Below are positions 49,154 to 58,109 of a stretch of DNA of 64,000 nucleotides, piece by piece (position 1 is the stretch's first letter; each line of letters opens with the position of its first letter). The stretch is from Pseudomonadota bacterium (GTDB lineage: Bacteria > Pseudomonadota > Gammaproteobacteria > Steroidobacterales > Steroidobacteraceae), in the NCBI GenBank assembly GCA_023417315.1, contig JAEZFW010000066.1, forward strand, positions 40,317 to 104,316, given 5' to 3'. A model generated the notes under the pieces. That model made no database searches, was not told the origin of the DNA, and saw only the letters and a program-made list of their open reading frames with translations. The translations under genes and the position numbers were made by a program.

Positions 49154-49951
49154 TCATGGTTTGATCGTGATCTCGACGCGCCGCTTCGCGGCTTCGTGCA
49201 GCGGCCGGGCGGCCTCGGTCTGCGGGGCAGGGCGCCACGACAGGTGCATCGCATCGCGCTCGATGCCGAGCCGCGCGAAAGCCTCTGCAATCATTTCTGC
49301 GCGCGCCTTCGCAATCGCAAGATCCTCGACGATGCGCTCGCCAGAGACGACGATCGGTTGAGTTGCAGCGTAGCCCACGATGTCGATTCGCCGCGCTTTG
49401 CTCGCTTTCGCATAGAGAGACGCACGTTCGAGGATCACCTCGGAATACTGGTACACGAGGAAGTCGCTCGCGAGCTCGAATTCGATCGTATAGCGCTGCG
49501 TCTCATAGGGCGGCGGAGGCAACTCGCGCGGCACGTGCGAGGGTTGCATCACGTCCTTCGGCAGCACGAATCGATGGCCCGGATAGCCTTCCGCCGGAAT
49601 CATATGGGCCTTGCACTCGCCCTCGAGCACCGAGATGTTGAGAGGCTCTAGGACGGCTGCGCCGCACGCGTTGGTTTCGCGCTCAGTCACGATGCCTTCG
49701 ACCAAGATCTTGCGACCGAGCATCGGCTTGATGCGTCCAAGCGTCACGTCGTAGCGAATACCATCGGCTGGATCTGTCACGAGCCAGCAGCCGGACTTGC
49801 GACCGCTGTCGCTGTCGCGATAGATCGGGCAACCGACGAACAGCTTGACGCTCTGCGCCTTCGCTGCGGGCATTGAATCATCGCGGGCGAGCGCGCTGCT
49901 GCAGGCGAGCGCTGCGCTCATTGCGGCTGCGATGAGGACGCGCGTGCTCAC
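49154..49951 (-). CDS. Exported protein with OmpA-like C-terminal domain
   Basis: Protein of 265 residues starting at GTG 49951, overlapping the cytochrome gene stop as GTGA. A signal peptide precedes SALARDD. The middle has paired cysteines (LFVGCPIYRDSDSGRKSGCW, TNACGAAV, EGECKAH), consistent with periplasmic disulfides. The C-terminal part (TIEFELASDFLVYQYSEVIL, RIDIVGYAATQPIVVSGERI, AAKRRVEITIKP) resembles the OmpA/MotB peptidoglycan-binding domain. Tight coupling to a diheme cytochrome c suggests they act together in the periplasm. No specific function can be named. Confidence 0.72.
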   Translation of the reverse strand: MSTRVLIAAAMSAALACSSALARDDSMPAAKAQSVKLFVGCPIYRDSDSGRKSGCWLVTDPADGIRYDVTLGRIKPMLGRKILVEGIVTERETNACGAAVLEPLNISVLEGECKAHMIPAEGYPGHRFVLPKDVMQPSHVPRELPPPPYETQRYTIEFELASDFLVYQYSEVILERASLYAKASKARRIDIVGYAATQPIVVSGERIVEDLAIAKARAEMIAEAFARLGIERDAMHLSWRPAPQTEAARPLHEAAKRRVEITIKP

Positions 49952-51597
49952 AGGACACTCATGAGGTTGACGAGATCCTGCTTCTCTTGCTCGGTGTAGC
50001 CGATATTGTAGCGGCGATCGTAGAAGTCCACGACGTCGCGCAGCGTGCGTGCAGAGCCGTTCGAGAAGTACGGTGCGCGGCCGGCCAAGCCGCGCATTTG
50101 CTGGATCGTGATCTTGCCGATATCGGTGCAGCGGCCGGTCGTGAGCGCATAGCCTGGGTCGCTCGTGTAAACGACGCGGCCGAGGTGCGGATGCGGCCGA
50201 TAGCCCGGCTTGCACGTGAGTTTGAATAGCGGGAGATGCGCTGCCGGATCGGCGAACGGCTCGTTCGTGGTGCCGAGATCGACCTGTCCAGGCGCCACAT
50301 CCAGCCCCGTGCGCTGCATGTTGTGGCAGAACGCGCACGTGTTACGCACCGGGTTGCCGAAGCCCATCGAGGTAATCCCAGCGGAGTCCGACACGAGAAA
50401 AGTCTTGGTCGCAAAGCTCTTTGCACCGCGCGCGACTGAACGGCGAAACTCGATCTGCTCGGGCGTCGCATCACCATCGCTCGCATCGAGCCAAGCTTTG
50501 AACTCGCTCCAGATCGGCTCGGCCCCTCCTTGCAACGCACCCGCAGCGAATTGGGCGAGGAGGTGTGGCCCGCCTTCGGCGCCCTGCGCGGTCAGCTCTC
50601 CGCCCCACCGGTCGTGGCTCTGCGCGCTGTAGATCGTATTCTCGAAGTCGATGATCGCTTGTAGCTGCTCAGCGCTCGGCGGACGACGTGCCTGCAAATG
50701 CGTCAGCGCCGCCTCGATCGCCTGAATCTTCAACGTGCCATTGCGGCCGTCGGCCATCAGATTGCCGCTCATCCGTTGCCCGCTCTCGGGATCGATCGGT
50801 AGCGGCAAGCCGTTCTTAGGCTCGAACGGAAAACCCACTGCCGTCAGGTATTTCACGTTCGCTACGGGTCGCGGGCGGCGATACACCGAGATCATCGGTT
50901 CTGAGGAATTCAGACCGTACTGCGGATGCTTGTTGCAACCGGTGGGATCGCGCACGAGCTCGATATCGAACTGTGGCTCGAGCCGCTCGCCTGCGGCGTT
51001 CCTGGGAGGCCAAGGCCTGAAGATGCGAAACAGACCGCGCTCCAGCAGGAGCGAGTGCGATGCCGGATCGCCGGGAGCAGCATCTGGACAGTTCGCACCA
51101 TCGACAGGAGCGAACAATGGATCTTTCCCTTCGGTGGAGCGCCATCGCTCGCGAATCGTGTCGACCGATAGGCTCATCGCATCAGAGGGCTGATGGCAGG
51201 TCACGCAAGCACGACCATTGTTGCCCAGCGGCGTAAAGAACGGGTGCGCCGCTGCGCCCAGCGTTGCGGCTCCGGATGCCGTCAAGCGGATCGTGGACAG
51301 CATCCCGTGCTCGTTCGGGAAGCGTGCGCTCGCGGGAAAATCGCGCGCCTCCCCGGGCGACCACCAGCGCGTTGCGTCGTACTCGAGGTTCGCATCGCGT
51401 GGCACGGGCACACTGCTCGCGTGCGCACCCTCCGGTGCTACGTGACCGCTATGCGGAGCCGTAGGCGGCTGCTGCGGCTCCGCGTGAGCCGCTGCGCCCA
51501 AGAGCAGCGCGGCGCAACACAGCGCGCCCCAGCGCGTCGGTGCGCGGGCGTCCGAGGGAGCAAGTCGCGGCGGTGCGATCGAGCGCGCAGGCTGCAT
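49948..51597 (-). CDS. Diheme cytochrome c, cytochrome c peroxidase-like
   Basis: Exported protein of 549 residues with two haem-binding motifs, CVTCH (131-135) and CAFCH (421-425). The signal peptide hydrophobic core is ALCCAALLLGAAAHAE. The C-terminal part (IQQMRGLAGRAPYFSNGSAR, DVVDFYDRRYNIG, TEQEKQDLVNLM) is like the end of diheme peroxidases of the CcpA/MauG group. The insertion between the two haems is longer than in ordinary peroxidases. It may oxidise small molecules or pass electrons in the periplasm. It is divergent from the receptor at 51858 across 260 bp and is coupled to an OmpA-like protein. Confidence 0.82.
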   Translation of the reverse strand: MQPARSIAPPRLAPSDARAPTRWGALCCAALLLGAAAHAEPQQPPTAPHSGHVAPEGAHASSVPVPRDANLEYDATRWWSPGEARDFPASARFPNEHGMLSTIRLTASGAATLGAAAHPFFTPLGNNGRACVTCHQPSDAMSLSVDTIRERWRSTEGKDPLFAPVDGANCPDAAPGDPASHSLLLERGLFRIFRPWPPRNAAGERLEPQFDIELVRDPTGCNKHPQYGLNSSEPMISVYRRPRPVANVKYLTAVGFPFEPKNGLPLPIDPESGQRMSGNLMADGRNGTLKIQAIEAALTHLQARRPPSAEQLQAIIDFENTIYSAQSHDRWGGELTAQGAEGGPHLLAQFAAGALQGGAEPIWSEFKAWLDASDGDATPEQIEFRRSVARGAKSFATKTFLVSDSAGITSMGFGNPVRNTCAFCHNMQRTGLDVAPGQVDLGTTNEPFADPAAHLPLFKLTCKPGYRPHPHLGRVVYTSDPGYALTTGRCTDIGKITIQQMRGLAGRAPYFSNGSARTLRDVVDFYDRRYNIGYTEQEKQDLVNLMSVL

Positions 51598-51649
51598 CGT
51601 TGGTGGAGCGGAAGTGACGTGTTATAAACCGTTTGTAGTCTAAACCATA

Positions 51650-51681
51650 TTTGCGACCGATCATCAACCGCGGATCGCAAA
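51650..51681. promoter_or_regulatory. Inverted repeat in the cytochrome/receptor divergent region
   Basis: TTTGCGA (51650-51656) and TCGCAAA (51675-51681) form a 7-bp inverted repeat with an 18-bp spacer. Just before it is an AT-rich stretch with TAAACC repeated twice (from 51624 and 51641). This patch is the likely promoter/operator zone for the divergent genes within 51598-51857; the rest shows nothing I can name. Confidence 0.35.
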
Positions 51682-51857
51682 GCCCATGCCATCGCGTTTT
51701 GCAATGGCGACCAGAAGCAAAGGCTGTTTCCCCAGCTTTCCGGGGGCCTTCTACAATCTTTGGGAAAGAGCAGACCGGACGCTGCCGATCCGCGAGTTGA
51801 GCATGCAACGACTCAAGCCGCGGCTCATCTAAATTCGAAATCGTTTGGGGGATGATC

Positions 51858-54044
51858 ATGAGAATGTGCAGAAGAACAGGTCGCGGGCCGCAATCAAGCC
51901 CGGTTGCCTTCGCGATCGCGGCAGTGACAACGTTCGGCAGCGGCACAGCGCTGGCTCAGGAATTTGCGGGGCTGGAAGAGGTGATCGTCACCGCCGAGCG
52001 GCGCGAAGTGAACCTACAGGACGTGCCGATCTCAGCCACAGTGCTGAACGCCGATATGCTTGCGGCACAAGGCGTGGACAACATCGTCGAGATCCAGCAA
52101 GTGGCACCGAGCGTGGCGATCAATACATACAATCGCTCGACGTTCATCAATATCCGCGGGGTCGGCATCGGCCAGTCGGCCCCCACCTCCAACCCAGGCG
52201 TCGCGTACTACATCGACGGTGTGTTCATTCCGCACGAGCAGTTCATCGCACAGTCATTCTTCGATATCGAGTCGATCGAGGTGCTGCGCGGTCCGCAGGG
52301 GACATTGACGGGCCAGAACTCGACCGGTGGTGCGATCTACGTGCGCACGCCGGCGCCTTCGACGGAGCGCTTCTCCGGCTTCATCGACCAGACCATCGCC
52401 GACTACGATTGGTATCGCACCGTGGGAGCCATCAACGTGCCGGTGGCGGACACACTCGCCGTGCGAGTGTCAGGCGTCTACGACAAGCGCGGCAGCTTCA
52501 CCGACAACATCGGCCCGAGTCCGAGCGATCCTGGAAGCGGTGAAGATCGCGCGGTGCGCGGCGCGCTGCGATATCAGCCCACCGATGGCATGACGTTCGA
52601 CCTGCGTTACGAGTACTTCGAGCGCGAGACGGACTACAACGCCATCAAGAACCGCAACGATGCGGTCACGAGCGATCCGTTCGTCATACAGGAAGATGCG
52701 ATCTCGTTCCTCAACCAGGACGGCTACCGGGCATCCCTCGAAGCGCGCATCGACTTGAGCGAGAGCGTGCAGCTGCGTGCGCTGACCTCGTATTTCGATG
52801 TCGAGAACGAGGACCAGGCTGACGGCGATCGCACTGCGACCGCATTACCGGTACCCCCGAATCTTCCCACGAGCGGGCCCAACACCGCGCTTTATCCCGG
52901 GCGCATCGGTTTGACACGGCAGGGGCTCGAGACATGGGTGAGCGAGCTCAACCTACTGTCGCAAAGCGAGGCGCCATTTCAGTGGGTGATCGGCGCCTTC
53001 TACATGGATGAGACCAGCCCAGTCGAAGTGCTGCGCGACAATCGCAACGTCGTGGACTTCGTGCAATCGAACTCGACAATCGACGCAGAGGCCGTGAACA
53101 CATCCGCTTCGGTCTTTGGACAAGTGGACTACCGCTTCAACGACGCATGGAGCGTGGACCTCGGCGTGCGCTACTCGGACGACAAACAAGAGTACACGCG
53201 CTTCATGCTTCCTGGACCGCCGCCTCCGGGTTGCTTCCCGTGCATGAGCGTCGCGGAGTCCACGGAGACGACCGGTCGCGTCGGCGTGAAGTATCGGGCA
53301 AGCGATGACATGCTTTTCTACGCCACGGCGTCGAAGGGCTACAAGGCCGGTGGCGTGAACCTCGATCCGCGGCTGGCTTCCTACAAGCCCGAGACCAACC
53401 AAGTGGCGGAGCTCGGCATGAAGTCGACGCTTGCCGATGGCCGCCTGCGCTTCAACAGCGCTGTCTTCTACTCTGACTATGAAGGGATTCAACTCTCGGC
53501 GCTCACGCCGGTGGGTCCGACTCTGCTGCCGAATACGCTCAATGCTGCGCCAGCAGAGATCTATGGCATCGAGATTGAAATGACCGGCCAGTTCGGCGGG
53601 CTCGGATTCAATGTCGGCCTATCCGCGCTCGAGAGCGAGTTCACGGAAGACGCGATGCTGACGGATTCGCAGACGAACACGAATCGGCTCGTGCCGGAAG
53701 GTTCCGTCGTGCCGTTCGCACCGGAGCTGACGCTGACCGCGGGATTGCAGTACGAATTCCCGATCGGACAAACACAGCTCATCCCGCGCGTGCAGGTCGC
53801 TTACATGGACGAGCAGCTCGCAACCCCATTCCGTTATGCCGCAACGACCGTACCGTCGCGCACTGTCACCGATTTGCGAGTGACCTGGATCCCCACGGAT
53901 CAGCTGCGCCTCGAGGCGTTCGCGACGAACGTTCTGGATGAGGAATACATCGCCGTGCAAGTGCAGGATGCATCGAGCGCGCTCGGCGGCATCATCTACG
54001 GCGCACCACGGCAGGTGGGTGCTCGCGCGATGTACAAGTTCTAG
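51858..54044 (+). CDS. TonB-dependent receptor
   Basis: Outer-membrane receptor of 728 residues. ATG 51858 is preferred over ATG 51852 because GGGGGA then has a normal spacing. The signal peptide ends SGTALAQE. The TonB box is EEVIVTAERREVNLQDVP. The plug shows FINIRGVGIGQSAPTSNPG, YYIDGVFIPHEQF and VLRGPQGTLTGQNSTGGAIY, and the barrel ends RAMYKF. It belongs to the same general class as the receptors at 1-1041 and 2966. A hairpin follows. The MarR gene converges on it. Confidence 0.93.
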   Translation: MRMCRRTGRGPQSSPVAFAIAAVTTFGSGTALAQEFAGLEEVIVTAERREVNLQDVPISATVLNADMLAAQGVDNIVEIQQVAPSVAINTYNRSTFINIRGVGIGQSAPTSNPGVAYYIDGVFIPHEQFIAQSFFDIESIEVLRGPQGTLTGQNSTGGAIYVRTPAPSTERFSGFIDQTIADYDWYRTVGAINVPVADTLAVRVSGVYDKRGSFTDNIGPSPSDPGSGEDRAVRGALRYQPTDGMTFDLRYEYFERETDYNAIKNRNDAVTSDPFVIQEDAISFLNQDGYRASLEARIDLSESVQLRALTSYFDVENEDQADGDRTATALPVPPNLPTSGPNTALYPGRIGLTRQGLETWVSELNLLSQSEAPFQWVIGAFYMDETSPVEVLRDNRNVVDFVQSNSTIDAEAVNTSASVFGQVDYRFNDAWSVDLGVRYSDDKQEYTRFMLPGPPPPGCFPCMSVAESTETTGRVGVKYRASDDMLFYATASKGYKAGGVNLDPRLASYKPETNQVAELGMKSTLADGRLRFNSAVFYSDYEGIQLSALTPVGPTLLPNTLNAAPAEIYGIEIEMTGQFGGLGFNVGLSALESEFTEDAMLTDSQTNTNRLVPEGSVVPFAPELTLTAGLQYEFPIGQTQLIPRVQVAYMDEQLATPFRYAATTVPSRTVTDLRVTWIPTDQLRLEAFATNVLDEEYIAVQVQDASSALGGIIYGAPRQVGARAMYKF

Positions 54045-54074
54045 AGCTCAGTATCGGAGCCGGTGTACGGAGGT

Positions 54075-54100
54075 GACGGGCGCTCTTTGAGCGTCCGGTC
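54075..54100. terminator. Hairpin between the receptor and convergent MarR gene
   Basis: GACGGGCGCTC (54075-54085), loop TTT, GAGCGTCCGGTC (54089-54100) folds into a GC-rich stem with one G-T pair and one unpaired base. It lies 30 bases after the receptor stop and next to the MarR stop (54099). No long T tract is visible. Confidence 0.45.
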
Positions 54101-54584
54101 AGTCCTGGCGGCCGTGCAGCCGTTGCAGTAGGGCGATGAGCTGTTTGCGTTCAGTGGCGCTGAACCGCTCGACGAACTTGCGCTCATGCTCGATCATCTC
54201 GCGCTTGAGCGCGCGATAGATCTTCTGACCCGAGGCCGTGACGGTGAGGCCGTGGCGCCGGCGATCTTCGCGCGAGCGTTTGCGAACGACCCAACCGGCA
54301 TCTTCCAGGCGATCGGTAAGCCCGACCATGGTCGCTTTGTCTATGCCGAGCTCCTTCGCGAGCTCGATCTGCGAGATTCCCGGATTCGCTCTGACGAGTA
54401 CGATTGCGCTGAACATGCCGGGGCGAATCTCGCCTTCGGCCACGGTGTGGAGGAAGTCTCGCCAAAGTGCGATTTGCGCCCGCCTCACGTTGTAGCCGAG
54501 CAGCTCCGGCAATATGTCCCGGTCGAGCACACGACCGGCCGTGCCCGTGGAAGGTGGGGAGCTCCGTACTTTTTTGTTGTTCAT
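54099..54584 (-). CDS. MarR-family transcription regulator
   Basis: Winged-helix regulator of 161 residues. The DNA-binding region is GISQIELAKELGIDKATMVG, LTDRLEDAGWVVRKRSREDR and RRHGLTVTASGQKIYRAL, close to the MarR consensus. MarR proteins control hydroxycinnamate genes in several bacteria (CouR, FerR), but here the nearest target is uncertain: it follows the P450 gene on the same strand after 80 bases. The start ATG 54584 has a weak ribosome-binding site. Confidence 0.9.
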   Translation of the reverse strand: MNNKKVRSSPPSTGTAGRVLDRDILPELLGYNVRRAQIALWRDFLHTVAEGEIRPGMFSAIVLVRANPGISQIELAKELGIDKATMVGLTDRLEDAGWVVRKRSREDRRRHGLTVTASGQKIYRALKREMIEHERKFVERFSATERKQLIALLQRLHGRQD

Positions 54585-54664
54585 CCGGTTACGCGCGCGA
54601 TCCAGGTTTGCGTTCGCAACCGTACTGGAGCGATGGCGCTGGCGTCAAACGCCGCGCCTTCGGC

Positions 54665-55870
54665 TCACGCCGGTGTGGTTCTCAACGGCACCGAGATGGG
54701 ACCTATTTCCGGCATTCCGCTCATCCTGATCTCGCCGCACAACTCGAAGGACTTCGTTTGTACCAGTAGCTCTTCGAGGGCGATGCGCAGCTGCTGCCGG
54801 GCGAGCGGGACGCCTGCGCACATGTGCGGACCGCGCCCGAAGGCTAGGTGTTGTCGTAGGTTCGGCCGCCCCAACCGGAATTCATTGGGTGCCTCGAATA
54901 CGGTCTCATCGCGATTTGCGGATGCATACACGAGCGCAATCGCCTCGCCGGGTTGGATCTTGCGGCCATGCAGCTCGACGGGTTCGCGCGCCGTGCGGGC
55001 AAAGCCGCGATAGGGCGTGTACAGGCGCAAGAACTCCTCTACTGCCTCCGGCAGTAGAGTGAGATCGCTGCGCAGCTGCTCCTGGAGCGCCTTATCGCGC
55101 GCAAGGTGGACTGCGATGCTGCCCATCACGATCGGTGGCGCGACGAGACCGACGACCAGCACCTGCCGCACGCATCCGGCAAGTAACGTTTCCGGTAAAG
55201 GATCTCCGTTCGAGTCGCGCTCCTGCAGCAGCGAGCTCGTCGGGTCGAGCAGCGGATCGCGCGGTTCGCGGCTGCGCTCCTCGATCAGCTCCCTTGCGAG
55301 CTGCGCAAGCTGTTCGCCGGCGACCGCGACGCTCGCCCTGTCGAATGCTTCCCACGCCTTGACGTAAGCCTTGGCGGTACGCCAGAGCACCTGGGTCTGT
55401 GTGGGCGTCAAACCCATCCATTGAGCGAACACATGTGCAGGAAGAGGACTTGCGAACTCATCGACGAAGTCAGCCTCCCCGAGCGCGACGAACTTGCTCA
55501 TGAGGTCGTGAGCAATCCGCCGCGTGGCCGGCTCGATACTCGCGACCCGACTCGTACCGAGCGCGCGATCGATCGCGCGCCGATACGGCGTATGATCCGG
55601 CGGATTGAGATGCAGGGGAGGGCGCCGACCCGTCGTCGAGGATCCGGGTACGACGTTGCGGACGGACGTGATGTACATCTGCGGGTCCATGAGGATTCCC
55701 AGCACGTCTTGATAGCGCGTCACGGCCCAGAATCCTTCGAACGCATTACTGTGCGCGACGGGGCACTGCGCACGTAACCGTGCAAATTCCTCGTGAGCGT
55801 TGTCGAACGTCTCAGGGAGCGTTGGATCGTATTCATTCGCCGAGCTCGGCGGTGTCGGCTCTTGCGACAT
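54665..55870 (-). CDS. Cytochrome P450 with atypical I-helix
   Basis: Soluble bacterial P450 of 401 residues from ATG 55870 (GGAG six bases upstream; the frame is open further up without homology). The haem loop is HLAFGRGPHMCAGVPLARQQ with Cys351. The K-helix E-x-x-R is at 279-282 (EFLR). PPLHLNPPDHTPYRRAIDRA is the C-helix region. The I-helix, where the acid-alcohol pair A-G-x-D/E-T normally sits, reads QVLVVGLVAPPIVMGS (236-251), without acid or Thr. This may change oxygen activation. It is divergent from a LysR gene. Substrate unknown. Confidence 0.9.
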   Translation of the reverse strand: MSQEPTPPSSANEYDPTLPETFDNAHEEFARLRAQCPVAHSNAFEGFWAVTRYQDVLGILMDPQMYITSVRNVVPGSSTTGRRPPLHLNPPDHTPYRRAIDRALGTSRVASIEPATRRIAHDLMSKFVALGEADFVDEFASPLPAHVFAQWMGLTPTQTQVLWRTAKAYVKAWEAFDRASVAVAGEQLAQLARELIEERSREPRDPLLDPTSSLLQERDSNGDPLPETLLAGCVRQVLVVGLVAPPIVMGSIAVHLARDKALQEQLRSDLTLLPEAVEEFLRLYTPYRGFARTAREPVELHGRKIQPGEAIALVYASANRDETVFEAPNEFRLGRPNLRQHLAFGRGPHMCAGVPLARQQLRIALEELLVQTKSFELCGEIRMSGMPEIGPISVPLRTTPA

Positions 55871-56046
55871 GTGCACTCCGGCAGTGGCCGCACCAGGTGG
55901 CGGTGGCAATAGACTTGATGGTAGGGGGCCGGGCCCGGAAAGGGTAACAGTCGATGTATCTGGCGGGGATAAGGCAGCTCGATGGCGGCGCTCGAGCGAC
56001 CTCCTCTCGATTATGATCAAGTAGGATAGGCCCCGAGGCGAACGGT

Positions 56047-56940
56047 TTGGACAGCAAACGACTACGCTACTTCGTGCAGATCGTCGACAGCGGCAGCATT
56101 ACCCGTGCGGCTGCCGCAGCTGGTATCGCGCAGCCTGCACTCAGTCAGCAACTCGCCGTGCTCGAGAACGAGCTCAAGGTCAAATTGCTCGAGCGGTCCG
56201 CCTCGGGCGTTACACCCACGCGCGCCGGCCAAGTGTTGTACGCGCGTGCACAAGTCATCCTGCGTCAGTACGACGATCTGCGCGCCGCGGTACACCGAGA
56301 AGTCGAGCCGTTGTCCGGTACCGTCAGCCTTGGCGTGTCGCCCACGATGGTGCCGCGCTTCGCCCTGACGCTGGTCGAGCGCGTCTGCACGCAGCACCCC
56401 GAAATGCATCTGCAGATACGGGAGGAGGGAAGCGCTGTGCTGCACGACTTGCTGCTGACGGGGCGCATCGAGCTGTCGATCTCGCCGACTCGCCCTGACA
56501 ATGAGCTGATCGTCGGCGAGGAGATCATGAGCGAACCCGTGATCCTCATGTATCCGGCCGGATGGGATCTCGCCGACGCCTCGCTCGAGCAACTCGCCGA
56601 TCAACCCTGGATCGTGCCTCGCAAGCCGAACTCGATCCGATCGATCGTCGATGGCGTGTTCGCGGCCGCGAGCCTCGTGCCGCGCGTCGTCGTCGAGCTC
56701 GACTCGCTGCAGAACGTAATCGAAACCGTACGTCGTGGCCTCGGCGTCGGGGCCATGGTGGAAGGCGTCATCGAGGCCGATCTCGCGAACGGAGTATTAC
56801 GGGCACGACCTTTCGGCACGATCTCGCCGATGCGACCGATGTATCTCGCACATCAGCGCGGCCGACCGCTCGCGCCGCCGGCGCAGTTCGTGTACGACGC
56901 ACTCCGAGAAATTGCTGCCGAGCACAGATCTGCAACCTAG
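56047..56940 (+). CDS. LysR-family regulator (Nac/CbbR-like size)
   Basis: Regulator of 297 residues starting at TTG 56047 with GAGGCG upstream. The N-terminal helix-turn-helix is SGSITRAAAAAGIAQPALSQ, followed by LLERSASGVTPTRAGQVLYA. The effector domain includes LSGTVSLGVSPTMVPRFALT. It is divergent from the P450 gene, the usual place for a LysR regulator relative to its target. The intergenic 55871-56046 contains an AT-rich patch (TCGATTATGATCAAGTA) that could hold the site. Confidence 0.92.
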   Translation: MDSKRLRYFVQIVDSGSITRAAAAAGIAQPALSQQLAVLENELKVKLLERSASGVTPTRAGQVLYARAQVILRQYDDLRAAVHREVEPLSGTVSLGVSPTMVPRFALTLVERVCTQHPEMHLQIREEGSAVLHDLLLTGRIELSISPTRPDNELIVGEEIMSEPVILMYPAGWDLADASLEQLADQPWIVPRKPNSIRSIVDGVFAAASLVPRVVVELDSLQNVIETVRRGLGVGAMVEGVIEADLANGVLRARPFGTISPMRPMYLAHQRGRPLAPPAQFVYDALREIAAEHRSAT

Positions 56941-56964
56941 TCAGACATGAACGGCGCGCCGGGC

Positions 56965-56986
56965 CCTCTGGATTTCTATCCAGAGG
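56965..56986. terminator. Bidirectional hairpin terminator
   Basis: CCTCTGGAT (56965-56973), loop TTCT, ATCCAGAGG (56978-56986): a perfect 9-bp stem between two convergent genes (LysR stop 56940, hydrolase stop 57026). It is followed by ATTA on the plus strand. Confidence 0.7.
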
Positions 56987-57025
56987 ATTACATCGGCGCA
57001 CCGCATGACGGGCGCTCGAAGTGAA

Positions 57026-57952
57026 TCACTCCCCAGCCCGCAGCATCCCGTTCATCTCGAGCCACAGCATGAACTGCGGGAACCAGCCTGTGCTGGTCTT
57101 GCCTGGGTTGCCGAGGCCGAAACCGTGTCCGCCGTTCTGGTAGAGATGAAACTCCACGGGCCGGCCCGCCTTCTTCCAGGCTGTGATGAGGCCGTACTCG
57201 TCATTCGCGAACAGCGGATCATCGGCCGCCAGGGCGATGAACATCGGCGGGGCGTCAGGCGGGACTTCGACTGTTCTCAGCGAGCCGTAGATGGGCGCGA
57301 TGAAGGCGGGCTTGTTTTCTTTCGATTGCAACGTCGCAGCCATCGTCGTGCCGGCACCTGCCGAGAAGCCCATCATGCCGATACGGTTGGGATCGATATT
57401 CCATTCCTTCGCGCGCGAACGCACGAGCTTGAACGCGGCCGTTGCGTCTTCGAGCGGCATGGCGACGGGGGAGCGGGGCGGGGCAGCCTTAGCGGACGCG
57501 GGGGGCGGCGCAGTGAGCGGATTGCCCTTGTCGAATTCCGCCCATTCCGGTGCGGTCGGTAGTAGCCGGTACTTCAGTACGAATGCGGCAACGCCTCTCT
57601 CATTGAGTGCCTGCGCCACTTCCCAGCCTTCGTTGCCCATTGAGAGGATGCGAAACGCACCGCCCGGCGCAACGATTACCGCGGCACCATTCGCCTTGGC
57701 AGGATCGGGCAAGAAAGGCGTGAGCGTCGCGCGCGACACGTTACGTACGAACGGATCGCCCCACTGCTCGTACCAACTTTCCTGCGCTGTCTGACCCTCG
57801 ACACCGCCGGTGTTGAGCGGGATCGCGTTGGGCTCGGCAGGTGCCGCGATCTGTGTCTTCGGCGCTTCCTGAGCGAGTGCCGGCGTCGTAACTGCGAGCA
57901 TCGCGGTCAGCAATGCGCGAGTGGCAATTGGGCTCTTCATTAAAGCTCTCAT
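57026..57952 (-). CDS. Exported alpha/beta-hydrolase (acetyl-xylan/feruloyl esterase-like)
   Basis: Exported esterase of 308 residues. ATG 57952 has AAAGGGAAACAG upstream. The signal peptide ends TTPALAQE. The oxyanion motif is VIVAPGGAFRIL. The nucleophile motif is GMMGFSAGAGTTMA, the Asp lies in ALAADDPLFAND and the His in YQNGGHGFGLG. This set matches the bifunctional deacetylase/feruloyl-type esterases and related xylan esterases. A loop rich in Pro and Ala (TAPPPASAKAAPPRSP) is unusual. It lies on the same strand 157 bases after the esterase gene at 58110-59342. Together they would remove acyl groups from plant material. Confidence 0.85.
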   Translation of the reverse strand: MRALMKSPIATRALLTAMLAVTTPALAQEAPKTQIAAPAEPNAIPLNTGGVEGQTAQESWYEQWGDPFVRNVSRATLTPFLPDPAKANGAAVIVAPGGAFRILSMGNEGWEVAQALNERGVAAFVLKYRLLPTAPEWAEFDKGNPLTAPPPASAKAAPPRSPVAMPLEDATAAFKLVRSRAKEWNIDPNRIGMMGFSAGAGTTMAATLQSKENKPAFIAPIYGSLRTVEVPPDAPPMFIALAADDPLFANDEYGLITAWKKAGRPVEFHLYQNGGHGFGLGNPGKTSTGWFPQFMLWLEMNGMLRAGE

Positions 57953-58109
57953 CTGTTTCCCTTTCTTCTGCCTGGGTGTGTGTATTTAGATGTCGAATGC
58001 CTGTACCGCGTGCGCTGCGCCGCGGTCTGTCCTGAACTGACTGGACAGATCGAAGAACGCTCCGGTCCGTCTACCTTTGCGTTCAATAACCGGCACGCGT
58101 ACGCGATCA

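Noticed and set aside
56947..57024. 25-codon frame MNGAPGPLDFYPEDYIGAPH... after the LysR gene
   Set aside because: It coincides with the perfect terminator hairpin, and no ribosome-binding site or family similarity is visible.
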